64,000 bases of DNA from Eucriotettix oculatus. Taxonomy: Eukaryota > Arthropoda > Insecta > Orthoptera > Tetrigidae. Shown here piece by piece: positions 1 through 11,037 of this stretch. The number at the start of each line of letters is the position of its first letter. Within the stretch, counting starts at the first letter, position 1. The notes below the pieces were generated by a model that saw only the letters and a list, made by a program, of their open reading frames with translations, had not been told where the DNA came from and did no database searches. The translations under genes and the position numbers were made by a program. The stretch spans positions 60,322,994-60,386,993 of the forward strand of contig CM067381.1 of NCBI GenBank assembly GCA_034510155.1. The letters run 5' to 3'.

Positions 1-767
1 GTTTCGGTTTTGTAGCTGTTAGGTTGTTTATATGTTCGTGGCGCGTGCTATCGTACATTACCTTCTCCTGAGTTTCTCTTCTAGACGACGTGTTTTTGTG
101 ATAGCAAAGAAACGAGAAAAAAATGTTTTAATAACAGTTAGGCGAAAATTGAAATCGTGACGCAGGCCACACGATCCTTGTTAATTAGTGCCACACTAAG
201 CGGCAGAAGTTGGCCAAACCATTCCGATTTACGATCTGGTGGTCTCCCAAAAAGAAAGTAAATTAAGATCATCATGGTCATAGTCATTCCCATCCATTCT
301 CACCCAGTAGCTTCTCTTACGCTTTATCCGTACTTATATACTGTAGTCTACTCATTTGCGCCATGTATCAAGCAAACTTCTTTATGTCATTATAGTTCTG
401 AACTTTTTGCACTCGAAAGTCGTCTCTTCCCGTATTGTCTTCCAAAATTTCAGTCCTAGAAAGGAATCCTAATTGTAACCTCTGCACGCCTTTACTTATG
501 TTTTTCCTAGTCTGGTAATTGATTAAAAGGTGTATGACGCAAGGAAATTTCTGAGGGTAGGCATACTTAAAACTATAGTTTAAGAAAAAGAAATAATCAC
601 ACAGTATATAAAATTTTAAAACATATTTTATTGCAATGTATAAAACATCTGTAGTCAATAATATAGAACTTTTTGTTTTAAACGATACAAAATATAGGCC
701 TAAGGCACTGTACAAATAATAATAATTATTATTGTTGTAAAAGGAGGAAGACGGCAACGACTCTTCT
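1..767. other. Downstream flank, no gene seen
   Basis: AT-rich sequence with a backup poly(A) signal at 627-632 (minus strand). Short open frames on both strands look like nothing known and have no coding character. Confidence 0.5.
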
Positions 768-783
768 TTTATTAAAAATTTAA
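768..783 (-). terminator. Poly(A) signal cluster (AATAAA and ATTAAA)
   Basis: On the minus strand ATTAAA (783-778) and AATAAA (773-768) lie close together, followed by a T/C-rich stretch. A second AATAAA is at 632-627. These are the first canonical signals downstream of the stop codon at 2251. Confidence 0.4.
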
Positions 784-2250
784 TTTCTTGTCAACAAATC
801 AATCAGTATTCAAAAATATTTTATATTAATATTATATTTTGTCGTCTCCTCCATGACTAGCATTACAAATGGCGGACACCGCAGTATAACTGCAAAATAT
901 TTATAAATGTGTCCGTATTAAAAACATTTAAGTGAGAGATAAAAAATACATACAAATAAAGATAGGTTAAGATATGAGGAAGAGATAGTGAATACTGTAC
1001 ACGCAAAAAAAGACCAAATTGGTAATAGACTGAGATAAGGGGTTTTATGGGAGAAAGAGGCGTGGAAAGGATAGACAATAATTAGGGATGTTTTAGAATA
1101 TTGAAAAGCAAGGTAATGAGGAAAGAGGAATAGAGAGAACGAGTGAGAAAATAATATTTTACAATTAATAATTTACAATATCTTTCCCCTCTCTGTACAC
1201 AAAAATAACTATTCTCGCTCATATAATAAGTACAGACCAAAAATAAAACATATTACATAAATAATGACTGAGATTGTGGTTATTGTTCTTAAACTATTAC
1301 TACTAATAATAATTTACAATAACAATGTTTCCTTCTCTCTGATACAACTCTAAAAAGATTCGTACTTTGTACTCTCGTTTTATCTCTCCTTTCTTTCTCT
1401 CTCTTGTGAATTCCGGGGTCAAGGGATACTTTATATTTTTAAATTAAATTAATAAAATACAATAATAGGATTTTGAGATTTCGGATCAGTCTTGCCTTGG
1501 GGCTAGCTTACACACACACATACACACAGGATGTCTACCTGCCCACCTTGAAACAATGTTTCATCAAGAAGGTAATGGGTAGTAGCATTGTTCCGAGGAG
1601 GATGGAGCACCACGCCCCAAAAATTCAGTCAGACACATTCACTCGCTCAATAGACTTTAGACTCACAGAGAGAGGATTCTGTTCGGTGGGTTTGGAATAG
1701 TTTGTTTACAGGAATGTAAAAATACAGGTATAAAATCACATATCGTCAGTATCCTACTTCTTTTTTTTAAAAAAATTGTTCCCCCTTATATAAAAAATAG
1801 GCATCATCGGCATGTCTTGATATGTACGTTTATCGTAATTCACTAATAAGTGTTGTTGAATGAAAGGCACAATAGATCGCTGGAAGACCCTTGACTGTTA
1901 AAAGCAAATTCCAGGCAGCAGGAGAATAAAATATAAGTAATATTGAATTACTTGGAGTTTGGCGTTTGTGTATAAATTTTTACCACTAAAGAGATATAAG
2001 GCACTGAGTTATACGCACACTCACATTCATGATTGGCCCTCCTCATTTAGTCTCAGTCACTCATTATGTACGAGAGTTTATGCTACTCATATATATAAAT
2101 TATCAAAAATAGTTTATATTTTATATGTACAAATATAATGCTTTGGTTATAAAAATATAATAATCTATATACGTTTAGTAGCGGTGGTGGTAGACGGTCT
2201 CGCGGGTGGAGTGATGGTGAGATGCGGAGGAACCACCGGCTCAGCGCCGG
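774..2250 (-). other. Probable 3' UTR of the Snail-family gene
   Basis: No canonical AATAAA occurs on the minus strand between the stop codon and position 783; only variants such as TATAAA, GATAAA and CATAAA appear (e.g. around 2110-2125). The stretch is AT-rich with a CA microsatellite at about 1510-1528. The extent is inferred from the first good poly(A) signals. Confidence 0.4.
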
Positions 2251-2631
2251 TTAATGAAAGAGAGGCCTGTCGTCGGGCATGCTGGTGGCCACGACGCCCG
2301 GTTGCGGCGACGGCGACGACGTCGTCGACGACGCCGGGCATCCGCTCTCTGCGTGCTTCGACAGGAGGGACATCCTGGAGAAGGTCTTCCCGCACGCGCT
2401 GCACGAGTACTTCTTGACGTCGGAATGAGTCTGAAGATGAGCCCTGAGGTTGGACCTGTCCGCGAAGGCCCTGGAGCAGTGCGGACACGAGAAGGGCTTC
2501 TCTCCGGTGTGCGTGCGGATGTGGCCCTGGAGCAGCCACGGCCTGGAGAACGCCTTACCGCAGAGTTTGCACTTGCAGGGCAGCGTGTGGGTTCGGATGT
2601 GCATCTTCAGCGCGCCCAGAGAAAAGTACAC
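2251..2631 (-). CDS. sna/esg: Coding exon 3 of the Snail-family gene (rest of zinc finger 2, fingers 3-5, C-terminus)
   Basis: The acceptor TTCTCGTTGCAG precedes 2631, and the exon opens with VYFSLGALKMH, which completes the finger begun by CKFCEK in exon 2. It encodes residues 298-423. Fingers 3 and 4 are C2H2; finger 5 is the family's C2HC type (H390, C395). The tail after CP is a short, poorly conserved Ser/Pro segment ending DDRPLFH and TAA at 2253-2251. Confidence 0.95.
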   Translation of the reverse strand: MYFSLGALKMHIRTHTLPCKCKLCGKAFSRPWLLQGHIRTHTGEKPFSCPHCSRAFADRSNLRAHLQTHSDVKKYSCSACGKTFSRMSLLSKHAESGCPASSTTSSPSPQPGVVATSMPDDRPLFH

Positions 2632-5600
2632 CTGCAACGAGAAAGCAAAGTCTCCTTTAGTCAACAAGTCAACGTTTACAAAATATCAAACAATAACACA
2701 TCAGAATACAAAATCATCAGAGACACCAACGACCTTATCCACACTTCCAACAACAATGCAGATCAAGAACTGTTATATCCGAGGTCCGCAGAAGAATCAA
2801 GCTCGGAACAATTTTTTCTTTCAATTACACTAATAGCGTACAATAAACTCTATGGTTGTGCAACAATACGGACGCAGTAAAATCTGAAGAAACAGTGAGA
2901 AGCAGCTGTGTGTACTTTCTCTATGGGGAAACTAATTCAAAATCAGTCAAATACGATTCTGAACAAATTATTAACTTTCCAAATAATCATTCACACTTTC
3001 ACATCACAATCAAACGACAGTTTTACTTCTCTAAATAATTTTTGAGGTTTTGTAATGAAAAATGGCATCAAATTGGAAGCAAGACCATATTTACGCTTCT
3101 TTGCATATGAGCTTAAATCACCGAAAATACGACGCAATTTAAATATAATTGTAAAATAATATAAAAACATTGGCGTTAATGGATACTATACCCCCGTGGG
3201 ACAGCAAATAAGCATCACGGAAGAACTGGGTCATCTCGTCGCTGATACGACGATTGAGTAATTGCCCCCGCCAAAAGAATACGCAGTCGTAAAAATATGC
3301 GATATCGTGGCAGAAACGTTCTAGATACGAAACATGGTCCTACAAACCTAGAGAGAAATATTACTATCTTATCTTACAAAGGACGAACTGTAGCCGAAAA
3401 AAACGTATTTCGGGAGATAAGCGACAAGAATAATGTTGGTAAACAGTCATCTGCCGAGAAAATAAACAACCGCAAGGAAGGTCACAACAAAAGCCTTTCC
3501 ATAGGCTAAAGTGTAGTTTGTGATGTTTTTAAGTGAACTTCTTTCAGTTGTTATAGACATGAAATAATCATTACTTTCCAAACTATGAAATAAATTTAAG
3601 TAACAATAGATAGGGTACTGGAAAATCCTTAAATTGCTTTAAAGGAATTAATCAAATTCCTCTGAGTTTACAGCAAGGATTAGTAGTAATTCTGAGATGG
3701 TTGTGAGGAAGCTGACTGATTGTTGATCATTTCGACCTGACAAGGTTAATGTGTGAAATGTTGGCATCTCTGAGGAGTGTCTTTAATAGAGTCAATTTCT
3801 GGGATGATTTCGATCCTCACCTTCTCGCAGAATTTGCAGCTGAAGGACTTCTTGGCCGCCTGAACCCCTGACGCCTGGCAGTGGTGTTGCCGATGCTTGT
3901 CCAGCCCCGAGTAGGTGGAGTAGGACTTGCTGCAGTCAGGACACTGATACCTCGCCGCCGTCACGTCCTTGCGCATCTTCTTGCCGCCTCCGAGTCCGGA
4001 GCTGCCGCCACCGCTGCTGCTACTCGCGCTGCTCACGCTCCCAGGAGAACTCAGGTCCTCGGGACTCAGCGGCTGATGGAAGCTGGACGAAGACGACGTC
4101 GGCGAAAGGCCAGGTGCGGAAGGTGCGTAGGGCAGGAACAGTTTGGGCGACGCCACCACGGCGACGGGGGAGTACACGTGCGGGGGCGGCGACCGGGACT
4201 GGTCTCGCACCGCCGCAGAGTACTGTTGCAAGTGATGGTTGTGATGGTGGAAGAACTCTGTTGGGGGCGGGTAGGCGTAGTTGAATCCCAGGTGGTACGG
4301 GTGTGGAGGATGCGGCTGCGGGTAGTGCCAGCCGGGGGCGGTTGCGGGGTGGTGGTGATGATGGTGGTGGTACTCGGTGGGGGTGTTCAGGTTGAGGGGC
4401 TCCAGAGGGCCGCTCTTGGCGAGGAAGTGCGACGCGGGGGTAGGTTGGACTATCACAGAGCTGGGGGCGGGCGTCGCCGTGACCGCGGTGGTGGGCGTCG
4501 GCGCCTGCTTAAGCGCCACTCCCGTGGGCGGCGTCAGCGCCTTCGGGTAGTGCAAACTCAGGTCCTCCGGCTTCGTGCTCAGGTTCTCAGGCTCTGAGTT
4601 GTCCTCCCCGCTGCCATCTGTAAACCAAACAATTTTATTTTTATTATTATGTGCAAATTTACTCGCATAAAGGCTTACAAAACTACAAAGACTTTAAGAC
4701 ATCTCATAATATATAATTCCTTGCATTTAAACATCTTTCAGAACACGTCTGCTTTCTAGGAATGTGTGCTGTATTAGTCTGAGAAATTGTGACCAGGATT
4801 TGTTTGAGACATTCGCACATCGCTGTAAACAAATGATGTAAATGGCCCCAAAGTTTTCCTATTCGGGATTATTTGAATATACTACTACTACTCTTTCCCA
4901 AGTTAGGTATTTCACTGGATTTTATAGGAAACGTTCACATTAGTAGGGATTTAACTAAATTTTTCCTGTCTGTAGAGATAAAGAAAACGTTATTAACCGC
5001 CATACGCGAGCAGGCAATATTTATAGGTTTAATACGGTTTATGTAAAACATTATTTAGGGGACAACATTTCTCATAATACAATTTATAAATTCGACAATC
5101 TTTAAGAAATTTAAGCAAATTGAAAGAATTTGTCAATGTTATATTGTTAACGAACTGATCTACGTTAAACACAAATATAAATAACATTATTTTCTTCACG
5201 TTAAACAAATTTAGGCACGTATCCAAACAAACTCCGAGCATCACCTTTTGAGTCATAAAACACCTATTGTTAGACATTTACGATAAACGTATGGGGGAAT
5301 GTTAGGGTCCAAACATATGCTAACTGACGTAGATTATTGATAAGTAAAAAGCGGGGTCCTCAAAGTATGTTCAATCCTCTATTTCTTTCGAAGTTTATGT
5401 GTATAAAATATTCAAAAAGTGATCGTTTATAAGGTGAGATGTTTTTTTTTCGATTACTTAAGCACACACTTTCACACGTACTTGTGAATGTGGATTCGAT
5501 CGGGAAACCTGTGACCTCCCGCTTACGTGTTGAGAGAACCGTTTTCTCTCCAGTGGCGGAAGAAACCTTACACACACACACGTACACCTACACTATTGCC

Positions 5601-7271
5601 CAACGATGACCAGTCTCAACAATTCCAGCCAGCGAACACACCTGCTGCAAAACCTAATTACGCGAACCGCAAAAGGCCCTCCCTCTCGAGTTAGTGATTC
5701 CACTCTGTCTCTCTGTAAAGTAACGTAACGAGGTCGATAAAGATCCGGTGCTCCGTTGTCGTGGGAGGAGGAGTTAATAAGAACGAGAGAATGAGATGGA
5801 GAGAGAGAAGGGCACACGCGATCTGCTCAGATAATCGCAGCAATGTGTCCATAAGGAAGACAGAATAGGGGCGAGAGAAATAAAGAGAATCAAACTAGTG
5901 AGAGCCAAAAGGAAATAAAAATCAGATCAAGGGGTCATCAGCCGAACCCGATAGGTCACCTCCGAGAAAAAAAAACGAACTAACCAGCTGTGCCGACCTC
6001 AACTCGCGTGCGTCAGTCAGCCTTGAATTCCGAAATACGATAAAGTACAAATTGTGGAAGCGTGTCCAACTCGACGGCAGATACAGCGAATAAAAAAAAT
6101 AGAGTACAACAGGTGCGAGTGTTGAGTGTTAGTGTGATTTTCTCTCTGCCTTCGTGATCGTCCGGTGAAAGTCAGGCGTCCATATGCTCCGAAAAAAAAA
6201 TTGCGTCGAAAGGCGTTTGCCCACGAGACAATCTGGCGATTTGCAAATAACAGAAAATTATTGACAGAATAAATAATTTTTAACGAAAAAACACGCCAGA
6301 TACATTTTTTTACTTTTGGAAGGAACGCAAGTAAGAGTTTCAACCAATTTAACGAGTCAAAAGTTTCCTCATAAATAAATCATCACTAGAAATATTTACC
6401 CTAATTAGCGAAAATAATTCGTAAGCCTACGTAATACTACTGCTGTAGACGCAGGTTTTAACATATGTTGAATTATACCACTCTACACTACAGAAAACTA
6501 TTATAATATTCTACAATATCACACGGTCATGATGTGAAGCCAAAATGGAGAAATAGTTGAGGCACGGCAAAATATATCTTTAACGTTTCGCGTAAGAAAA
6601 CACAAATATTTCCTAGGAAAGGAAAGCTGTACGAACTAAAAAATCACTCTTACGACCAGAAAAAATATATGTAAGTTACTAACATCGCTGATAAACCCAA
6701 AAGCGTACGATGATTTGGAAAAATTCAAGTTACTGTAAAGACGTGGTAATTCTGTCTCATTCGTCTAAAAATCACTGTTTACATTCCCGGTGTAATATGG
6801 AACCTGTGCGATATAATGGACACGACTGATTATTTAATACTTATTGGAACCTACTTTTGGAAATATACAGAACATAGTCTTCATACTACTGACTGAAAGA
6901 CATGGTGAAATTTTTACTGTAAAGCACTTCGAATTGACACTTGACAGGTTTATGGAAGTAATTCAGAGTAATTTCATGTTAGAATCAATTCTTCCGTTCG
7001 ATGTCATGGCACAAAATGCATGAATATCGTTTAAATCACAAATTAAAAAGTTCACACTATTGATTCCAAATTAACATTTTAGAGGAACTATGAAAAACAC
7101 TCGGCGTGACTTTGGTAGATTTACGACAGGACACACACAGTGGAATGGACAATCCGAGTAAACAAAATAACACGCACCTTTTTCATCTTTGATGAACAGA
7201 TCGTGCACCGGCCTCTTCTTGAGGGGGCAGTTACTGTAGTTTTTCTTCTTAATGAGGAACGACCTCGGCAT
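2251..7271 (-). CDS. sna/esg: Snail-family C2H2 zinc-finger transcriptional repressor (Escargot/Snail/Worniu type), three coding exons, 423 aa
   Basis: Spliced CDS is complement of 2251-2631, 3821-4617 and 7178-7271 (94+797+381 = 1272 nt, 423 codons plus TAA). Seen: MPRSFLIKKK SNAG peptide at residues 1-10; NYSNCPLKKRPV at 11-22; PEDLSLH at 48-54 and PEDLSS at 217-222 (PxDLS CtBP-type motifs); seven-His run at 115-121; Ser/Gly-rich linker about 203-243; five zinc fingers with ligands C257/C260/H273/H277, C292/C295/H308/H312, C318/C321/H334/H338, C346/C349/H362/H366 and C374/C377/H390/C395. Fingers 2-5 carry the family blocks SLGALKMHIRTHTLPCKC, SRPWLLQGHIRTHTGEKPF and ADRSNLRAHLQTH. Known for the family: nuclear repressors binding CAGGTG-type E-boxes and acting in mesoderm, neuroblast, stem-cell and EMT programmes through SNAG/LSD1 and CtBP. 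Finger 1 resembles Escargot/Worniu more than Drosophila Snail; the paralogue is not settled. Confidence 0.95.
2632..3820 (-). other. Intron 2 of the Snail-family gene (1189 bp, phase 0, splits zinc finger 2)
   Basis: GTGAGG donor and GTTGCAG acceptor. The interior is AT-rich and short open frames in it look like chance. The intron lies between the Cys and His ligands of finger 2. Confidence 0.88.
3821..4617 (-). CDS. sna/esg: Coding exon 2 of the Snail-family gene (CtBP motifs, low-complexity region, zinc finger 1 and half of 2)
   Basis: The acceptor TTTGGTTTACAG precedes 4617, and the donor GAGAAG|GTGAGG follows 3821. It encodes residues 32-297: acidic start GSGEDNSEPENLSTK, PEDLSLH, PLNLN, the His run, Pro/Tyr-rich stretch, SPEDLSSP, Ser/Gly linker, finger 1 (YQCPDC ... 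KHRQHHC) and the Cys half of finger 2 (SFSCKFCEK). Reading on past the donor leaves the family alignment at once (RIEIIPEID), which confirms the exon end. The 3' intron is phase 0. Confidence 0.94.
4618..7177 (-). other. Intron 1 of the Snail-family gene (2560 bp, phase 1)
   Basis: GTGCGT donor and TTTACAG acceptor. The interior is AT-rich, with short CA runs near 5570-5590 and a more GC-rich stretch about 5460-6180. No open frame in it resembles a known protein. First introns of developmental regulators often carry enhancers, but no specific site is claimed here. Confidence 0.85.
7178..7271 (-). CDS. sna/esg: Coding exon 1 of the Snail-family gene (SNAG domain)
   Basis: The ATG at 7271-7269 (complement) sits in an ACCACCATGC context with A at -3. 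The exon encodes 31 residues plus one base: SNAG peptide MPRSFLIKKK, then NYSNCPLKKRPV and HDLFIKDEK. The donor is AAAAG|GTGCGT, with 7178 as the last exon base. The single leftover G joins AT from exon 2 to make GAT (Asp32), a phase-1 intron. This start is preferred because SNAG function needs a free N-terminus; an in-frame ATG at 7337 would add 22 residues in front. Confidence 0.93.
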
Positions 7272-7371
7272 GGTGGTGGTGATGTTTGCGGTTGCGCACG
7301 TCTTGACGGCGTAATCCGTTAACCGACTCACGTCCATATAAGACACAGCACTGGTACACACTTAACGAAAA

Positions 7372-7580
7372 AAAAAATAGTAAACTAAACGTAGAGCGGG
7401 GAAGGTTAACACACACGCACACGACGACGTTCACCGTTCGCCGGTCGGCTCTCGTCTGAGAGGATCGCGTCTCTGCACGCGCTCCAAATACCGTTCCTCC
7501 CGATAGCTGCCAGCACGTGCCAGGTGGAGGGACGAGCCAATCAGAACGCGCCGACACTTGGCGCAGGCCAATGGCAGCGC
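7372..7580 (-). promoter_or_regulatory. CpG-rich probable core promoter and 5' leader of the Snail-family gene
   Basis: A sharp rise in GC and CpG just upstream of coding exon 1. On the minus strand a TATTTG element (7490-7485) lies 33 nt upstream of the A of TCAGAC (7457), a TATA-like plus initiator-like arrangement that would give a 5' UTR near 185 nt. Upstream are two CCAAT boxes (plus-strand 7537-7541 and 7568-7572), a CACGTG E-box (7514-7519) and CAGGTG (7521-7526), the classic Snail-family target, which would allow autoregulation. The motifs are visible; their use is inferred. Confidence 0.5.
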
Positions 7581-8687
7581 AGCTCGGAGGCGTGGTCGGC
7601 AGGTGCTGAGTCGTCGTGGAGGGGGAAGCAGCGTGTGCTATGTGGTATATGGTGCAACGGTCACACACACATCCCGTTAGACCTGCATTCATCGACTGTG
7701 AATTTCCCCACCCCACCACTCTTCTCCTCCCTCTCTCTCTTTGGTCTTACAGTTTAATCGTGACTTCTGGTAATGACTACACGGACCATTTATATTAGAC
7801 TCCTTATAAGTGCTATATTGGGTGCGAACACGAATTATCAAGCCTGCGGAATTTATCGGCAGTCGATCCGTTCTTCTATCTCTCATTCTTTCTCCAACAA
7901 GTAACGGAACTCTTCAAAGAAAGTGATACGCAAAATTTATTTTGTGAAAAGAGAAGGTATTTTACATTGACAATGTAGATTCATATTCCGTGTAAGTGAT
8001 AAATTATAACTGATAACTGTTTTTCGAAAATTTTTGGCTAGTGCTGACTTTTTCGGGGAAAGGAAAATACTACAAATTCTTATTTATTTTGTAATAAACT
8101 TCGTTATGTTCTTTATAGTTTTGAAAGTGGTCCCAATTTCGTTAAGTGATAGTAATCTTATATTAAAAAACAACATCGAATTCACTAAGCTGGTTGCCTT
8201 TCTGAGCAACCATATTAACTAACCCAACTTTCAATTTAAGGTATACTGAAGAAACGCGACGAAAATAAGAAAAATCATTTCGTTTTAGAATATTGCTTCT
8301 ACTGAGACGATATTTAGAGGAATATATTTTATTAGTTAGGCGTCATCGTCAATTTTCTCCTGAGACGTTCCCTCTGATCAAGATATGTCGTAAATGCCTG
8401 ACAAGCAAGGAAACTAAATGTACAATATAGAAACGCATTATTCCTCTGGTGGCAATATTTTTGTCTCTCTTACTTCTCCAGTGGCATTAAAATATTCCTT
8501 TCCTAGAATTGTTCAATGACCTATTTCGTGTGGTAATAAAATTTCTCATCCAATCAAATGCAATATTTGACGTGTTTTGATTTTGTAATTGTGCTTCTAC
8601 CCTTTAACAATGATGATAATTTTCGACTAAATGCAATCGATATTTCTGGTGACTAGGAACGAGGACACAATCTTGGTGTATTTAAAA
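7581..8687. other. Upstream flank of the Snail-family gene, no gene seen
   Basis: GC-rich to about 7760 (proximal promoter), then AT-rich. A pyrimidine-rich run sits near 7700-7745. No protein or RNA gene is recognised. Confidence 0.5.
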
Positions 8688-8876
8688 CAGTGGTTAGCGT
8701 TAATGCTTCGCTTCCAAGAGGTCACAGGTTCGAATTCTGACATGGCCATGAATGTTGTGTATGTGTTTTTTCCCGTTGTAATACCAGAGAAAACGAGTTC
8801 CCCTACCGTAGTCGCTAATTACCACAGCAGTTGATGCGACTCTAAATAAAGATAAATAAAATTAATAAATAAAGAC
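8688..8876 (+). mobile_element. tRNA-derived SINE (family A)
   Basis: Has a pol III A-box-like TGGTTAGCGTTAATG at 8691 and a B box GGTTCGAATTC at 8727-8737, spaced as in a tRNA. A body with GTCGCTAATTACCACAGCAG follows, then an A/T-rich tail of repeated AAATAAA-like units. The tRNA-like 5' part cannot fold as a complete tRNA and lacks a normal acceptor 3' side, so this is a SINE and not a tRNA gene. Confidence 0.75.
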
Positions 8877-10910
8877 TTTTCACCTGGTTTAATAAACATA
8901 CAGCTTTTTATAAAAATATTTATAGGCCAGCAAAAAAGTTACATTTTCATAAGGGAATTTGATGATAATTTTTCTTTTGTATCTGTTGCTATAAAAAAAT
9001 TTTCCTCTGTGTCGTTTTTTAAAAATTGTAAATTTAAATATTGTCATTTCTTCTGATGGAATGTTTCACTTTTATTGTATGCAGTGTTGAAATGTGGAAT
9101 TTCAACCGGCAAAGTACGTATAGCCTTTTCATTATTTATGGGACATAATTTTAACCTTTTTGGAAAATGTGTTCTATAGCAAAATTGTGAAGTTTATTCG
9201 AGAACAATTTTTAATAAATACTGAATGAAGAAGTATTCTACAACTTATTCGATTTATCGTATATTTATATGCGGTTTCAGGGGAATTATCAGCAAAGTGT
9301 TATCTCAACCTTCTGACGAAGATATTTTTAGCTTATTTACTGAGCGTGTATTTTTAAATAATGAATCTATGCAGGCTTAGACAGATGAACAATATTAGAC
9401 ACTTAATGTTATCTTACGTCTTAAAATACATGTAAGAAAAATAAATAAATAAATACGATGAAATGTTAAAATTGAGTGTGTTATAACTATTGTACTTTAA
9501 ATAACTTCTTAGTATCATTATATTAAAATTTTTATGCAATAATGTAAAATTTTGTTAGTTCTTTCGATGTTAGTCATTACAGATGGTATAATTTTTGTGT
9601 TCAAAACCAGATATTGCAAGAAATATTAAATATTGAAACAGAACCGCAAATTTATGGGGAAACATTCTTTTTTATTATGGCTCAATAGTGGAATATGACT
9701 ATGACGAGTAAAAGACAAACAGATTTTTTTCAGCAATGTATTCGAGGTCCATCGTTGACTGTTTTGTGGGTTGCGGATCTTCAGGGGCTCTCATTTCTCC
9801 AACACAGTTGGATGTATTTCCAATTGTATCTTCATTTAAATACTATTGTTAGCTGAACTGCTAACCCTTATAGATCCTCTGTATACTTATGACTCAGTTT
9901 TTTTGATGAATTTCCTAAATAAGGGAACGAGATAATCTGAGATGCGAGTATCAAGTAGAACGAAATAACCTCTTGGTGCCTTACATTACGGCTTGTCTTT
10001 TAAAATTTTTCTTTTCTTCAGTTGTTTTAAAATATTTTTAATGTTAACAACAACGTCGACTTCCACACCTATTGAAAGATTCCATGGGTACTTAAAAAAC
10101 AGGAGCTGATTAAGTTTGTTCAACATTTAATTCACAATACACGTGTTACATCACCAATATTATACTACAATTGAAATATTTTATTCATTATCAAGGTGAA
10201 TTGTATTTATAAAACGTTATTAAAAATATAAACATCTAATAAAAGTTGCAAAATTATTTATAGCTCATCTTTAGAGAAGTGCATGTATTACTTACAACTA
10301 GAATTAGTGTAATTATCTGACACAATTATTTTATACGGCTTTAGTAATAAATTAAATGCCAAATCATTTTTCTTTTGAATGAGAGTCCTTGTTACCCTCA
10401 TATTATTATGAATTATATATACTTACAGCGATCAGTACGTATGATTTATTATAAAGGTTAATGGATGGTTAACTAAAATACACGTGGCAGGTGGAGTGAC
10501 GCACACATTTATTTACTTTCCTAGTGAAGCATTATTTCCTCACTTCACCATGAGTCATAAGCAAGCAGCGAATAAAACCGGTCTCTATTACCTGTTCCGA
10601 AGAGCATCACATTATTTAAGTAAGAAGCCATGAGTTCTCCTTGTTCTGGATTAGGAAAAATGTAAAACTAGATTCGCGTTAACAGCCGCAATTGTGCTAT
10701 ATATTCACAGAAAAATCGGAGTAAATTATTTACTTAGTAAATTGAATTTGAATCAGGGATACTTAAGAGTTATTTATGGTTGCAATAAGAATGTCGTTTG
10801 TTATTGCGTACAGAACAGAAATCTGAATTTTTTACCTAACTGCAAAATTAGACTTCACGAAATACAAAATTAATATTTGAATAGGGAAAACAAAACTAAA
10901 TCTCCAGTGC
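8877..10910. other. AT-rich gene-free stretch
   Basis: Stops are dense in all frames and nothing is recognised. Confidence 0.5.
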
Positions 10911-10985
10911 GAATATCAAAGGAGTATTTGATCTTAAACACAATAAAAATGATCAAACATTAATACAAATACTCCTTTGATATTC
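10911..10985. repeat. Perfect 20-bp inverted repeat (hairpin), 35-nt loop
   Basis: Arm 1 (10911-10930) and arm 2 (10966-10985) are exact reverse complements beginning GAATATCAAAGG. Similarity stops abruptly on both sides. No repeat family was recognised. Confidence 0.9.
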
Positions 10986-11037
10986 TTAATCGTGGTAAAA
11001 AAGAGTCTGTGGACACCATATTTCCGTATGTCACATT

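Noticed and set aside
2254..2880. 208-codon plus-strand open frame over the zinc-finger exon
   Set aside because: It is the antisense shadow of exon 3 of the Snail-family gene; Arg-rich because of CpG-rich codons on the other strand.
3881..4597. 238-codon plus-strand open frame
   Set aside because: Antisense shadow of exon 2; low-complexity Arg/Val/Gly product.
8688..8745. Possible functional tRNA gene
   Set aside because: A and B boxes are present but no full cloverleaf or acceptor pairing, and an A/T-rich SINE tail follows.
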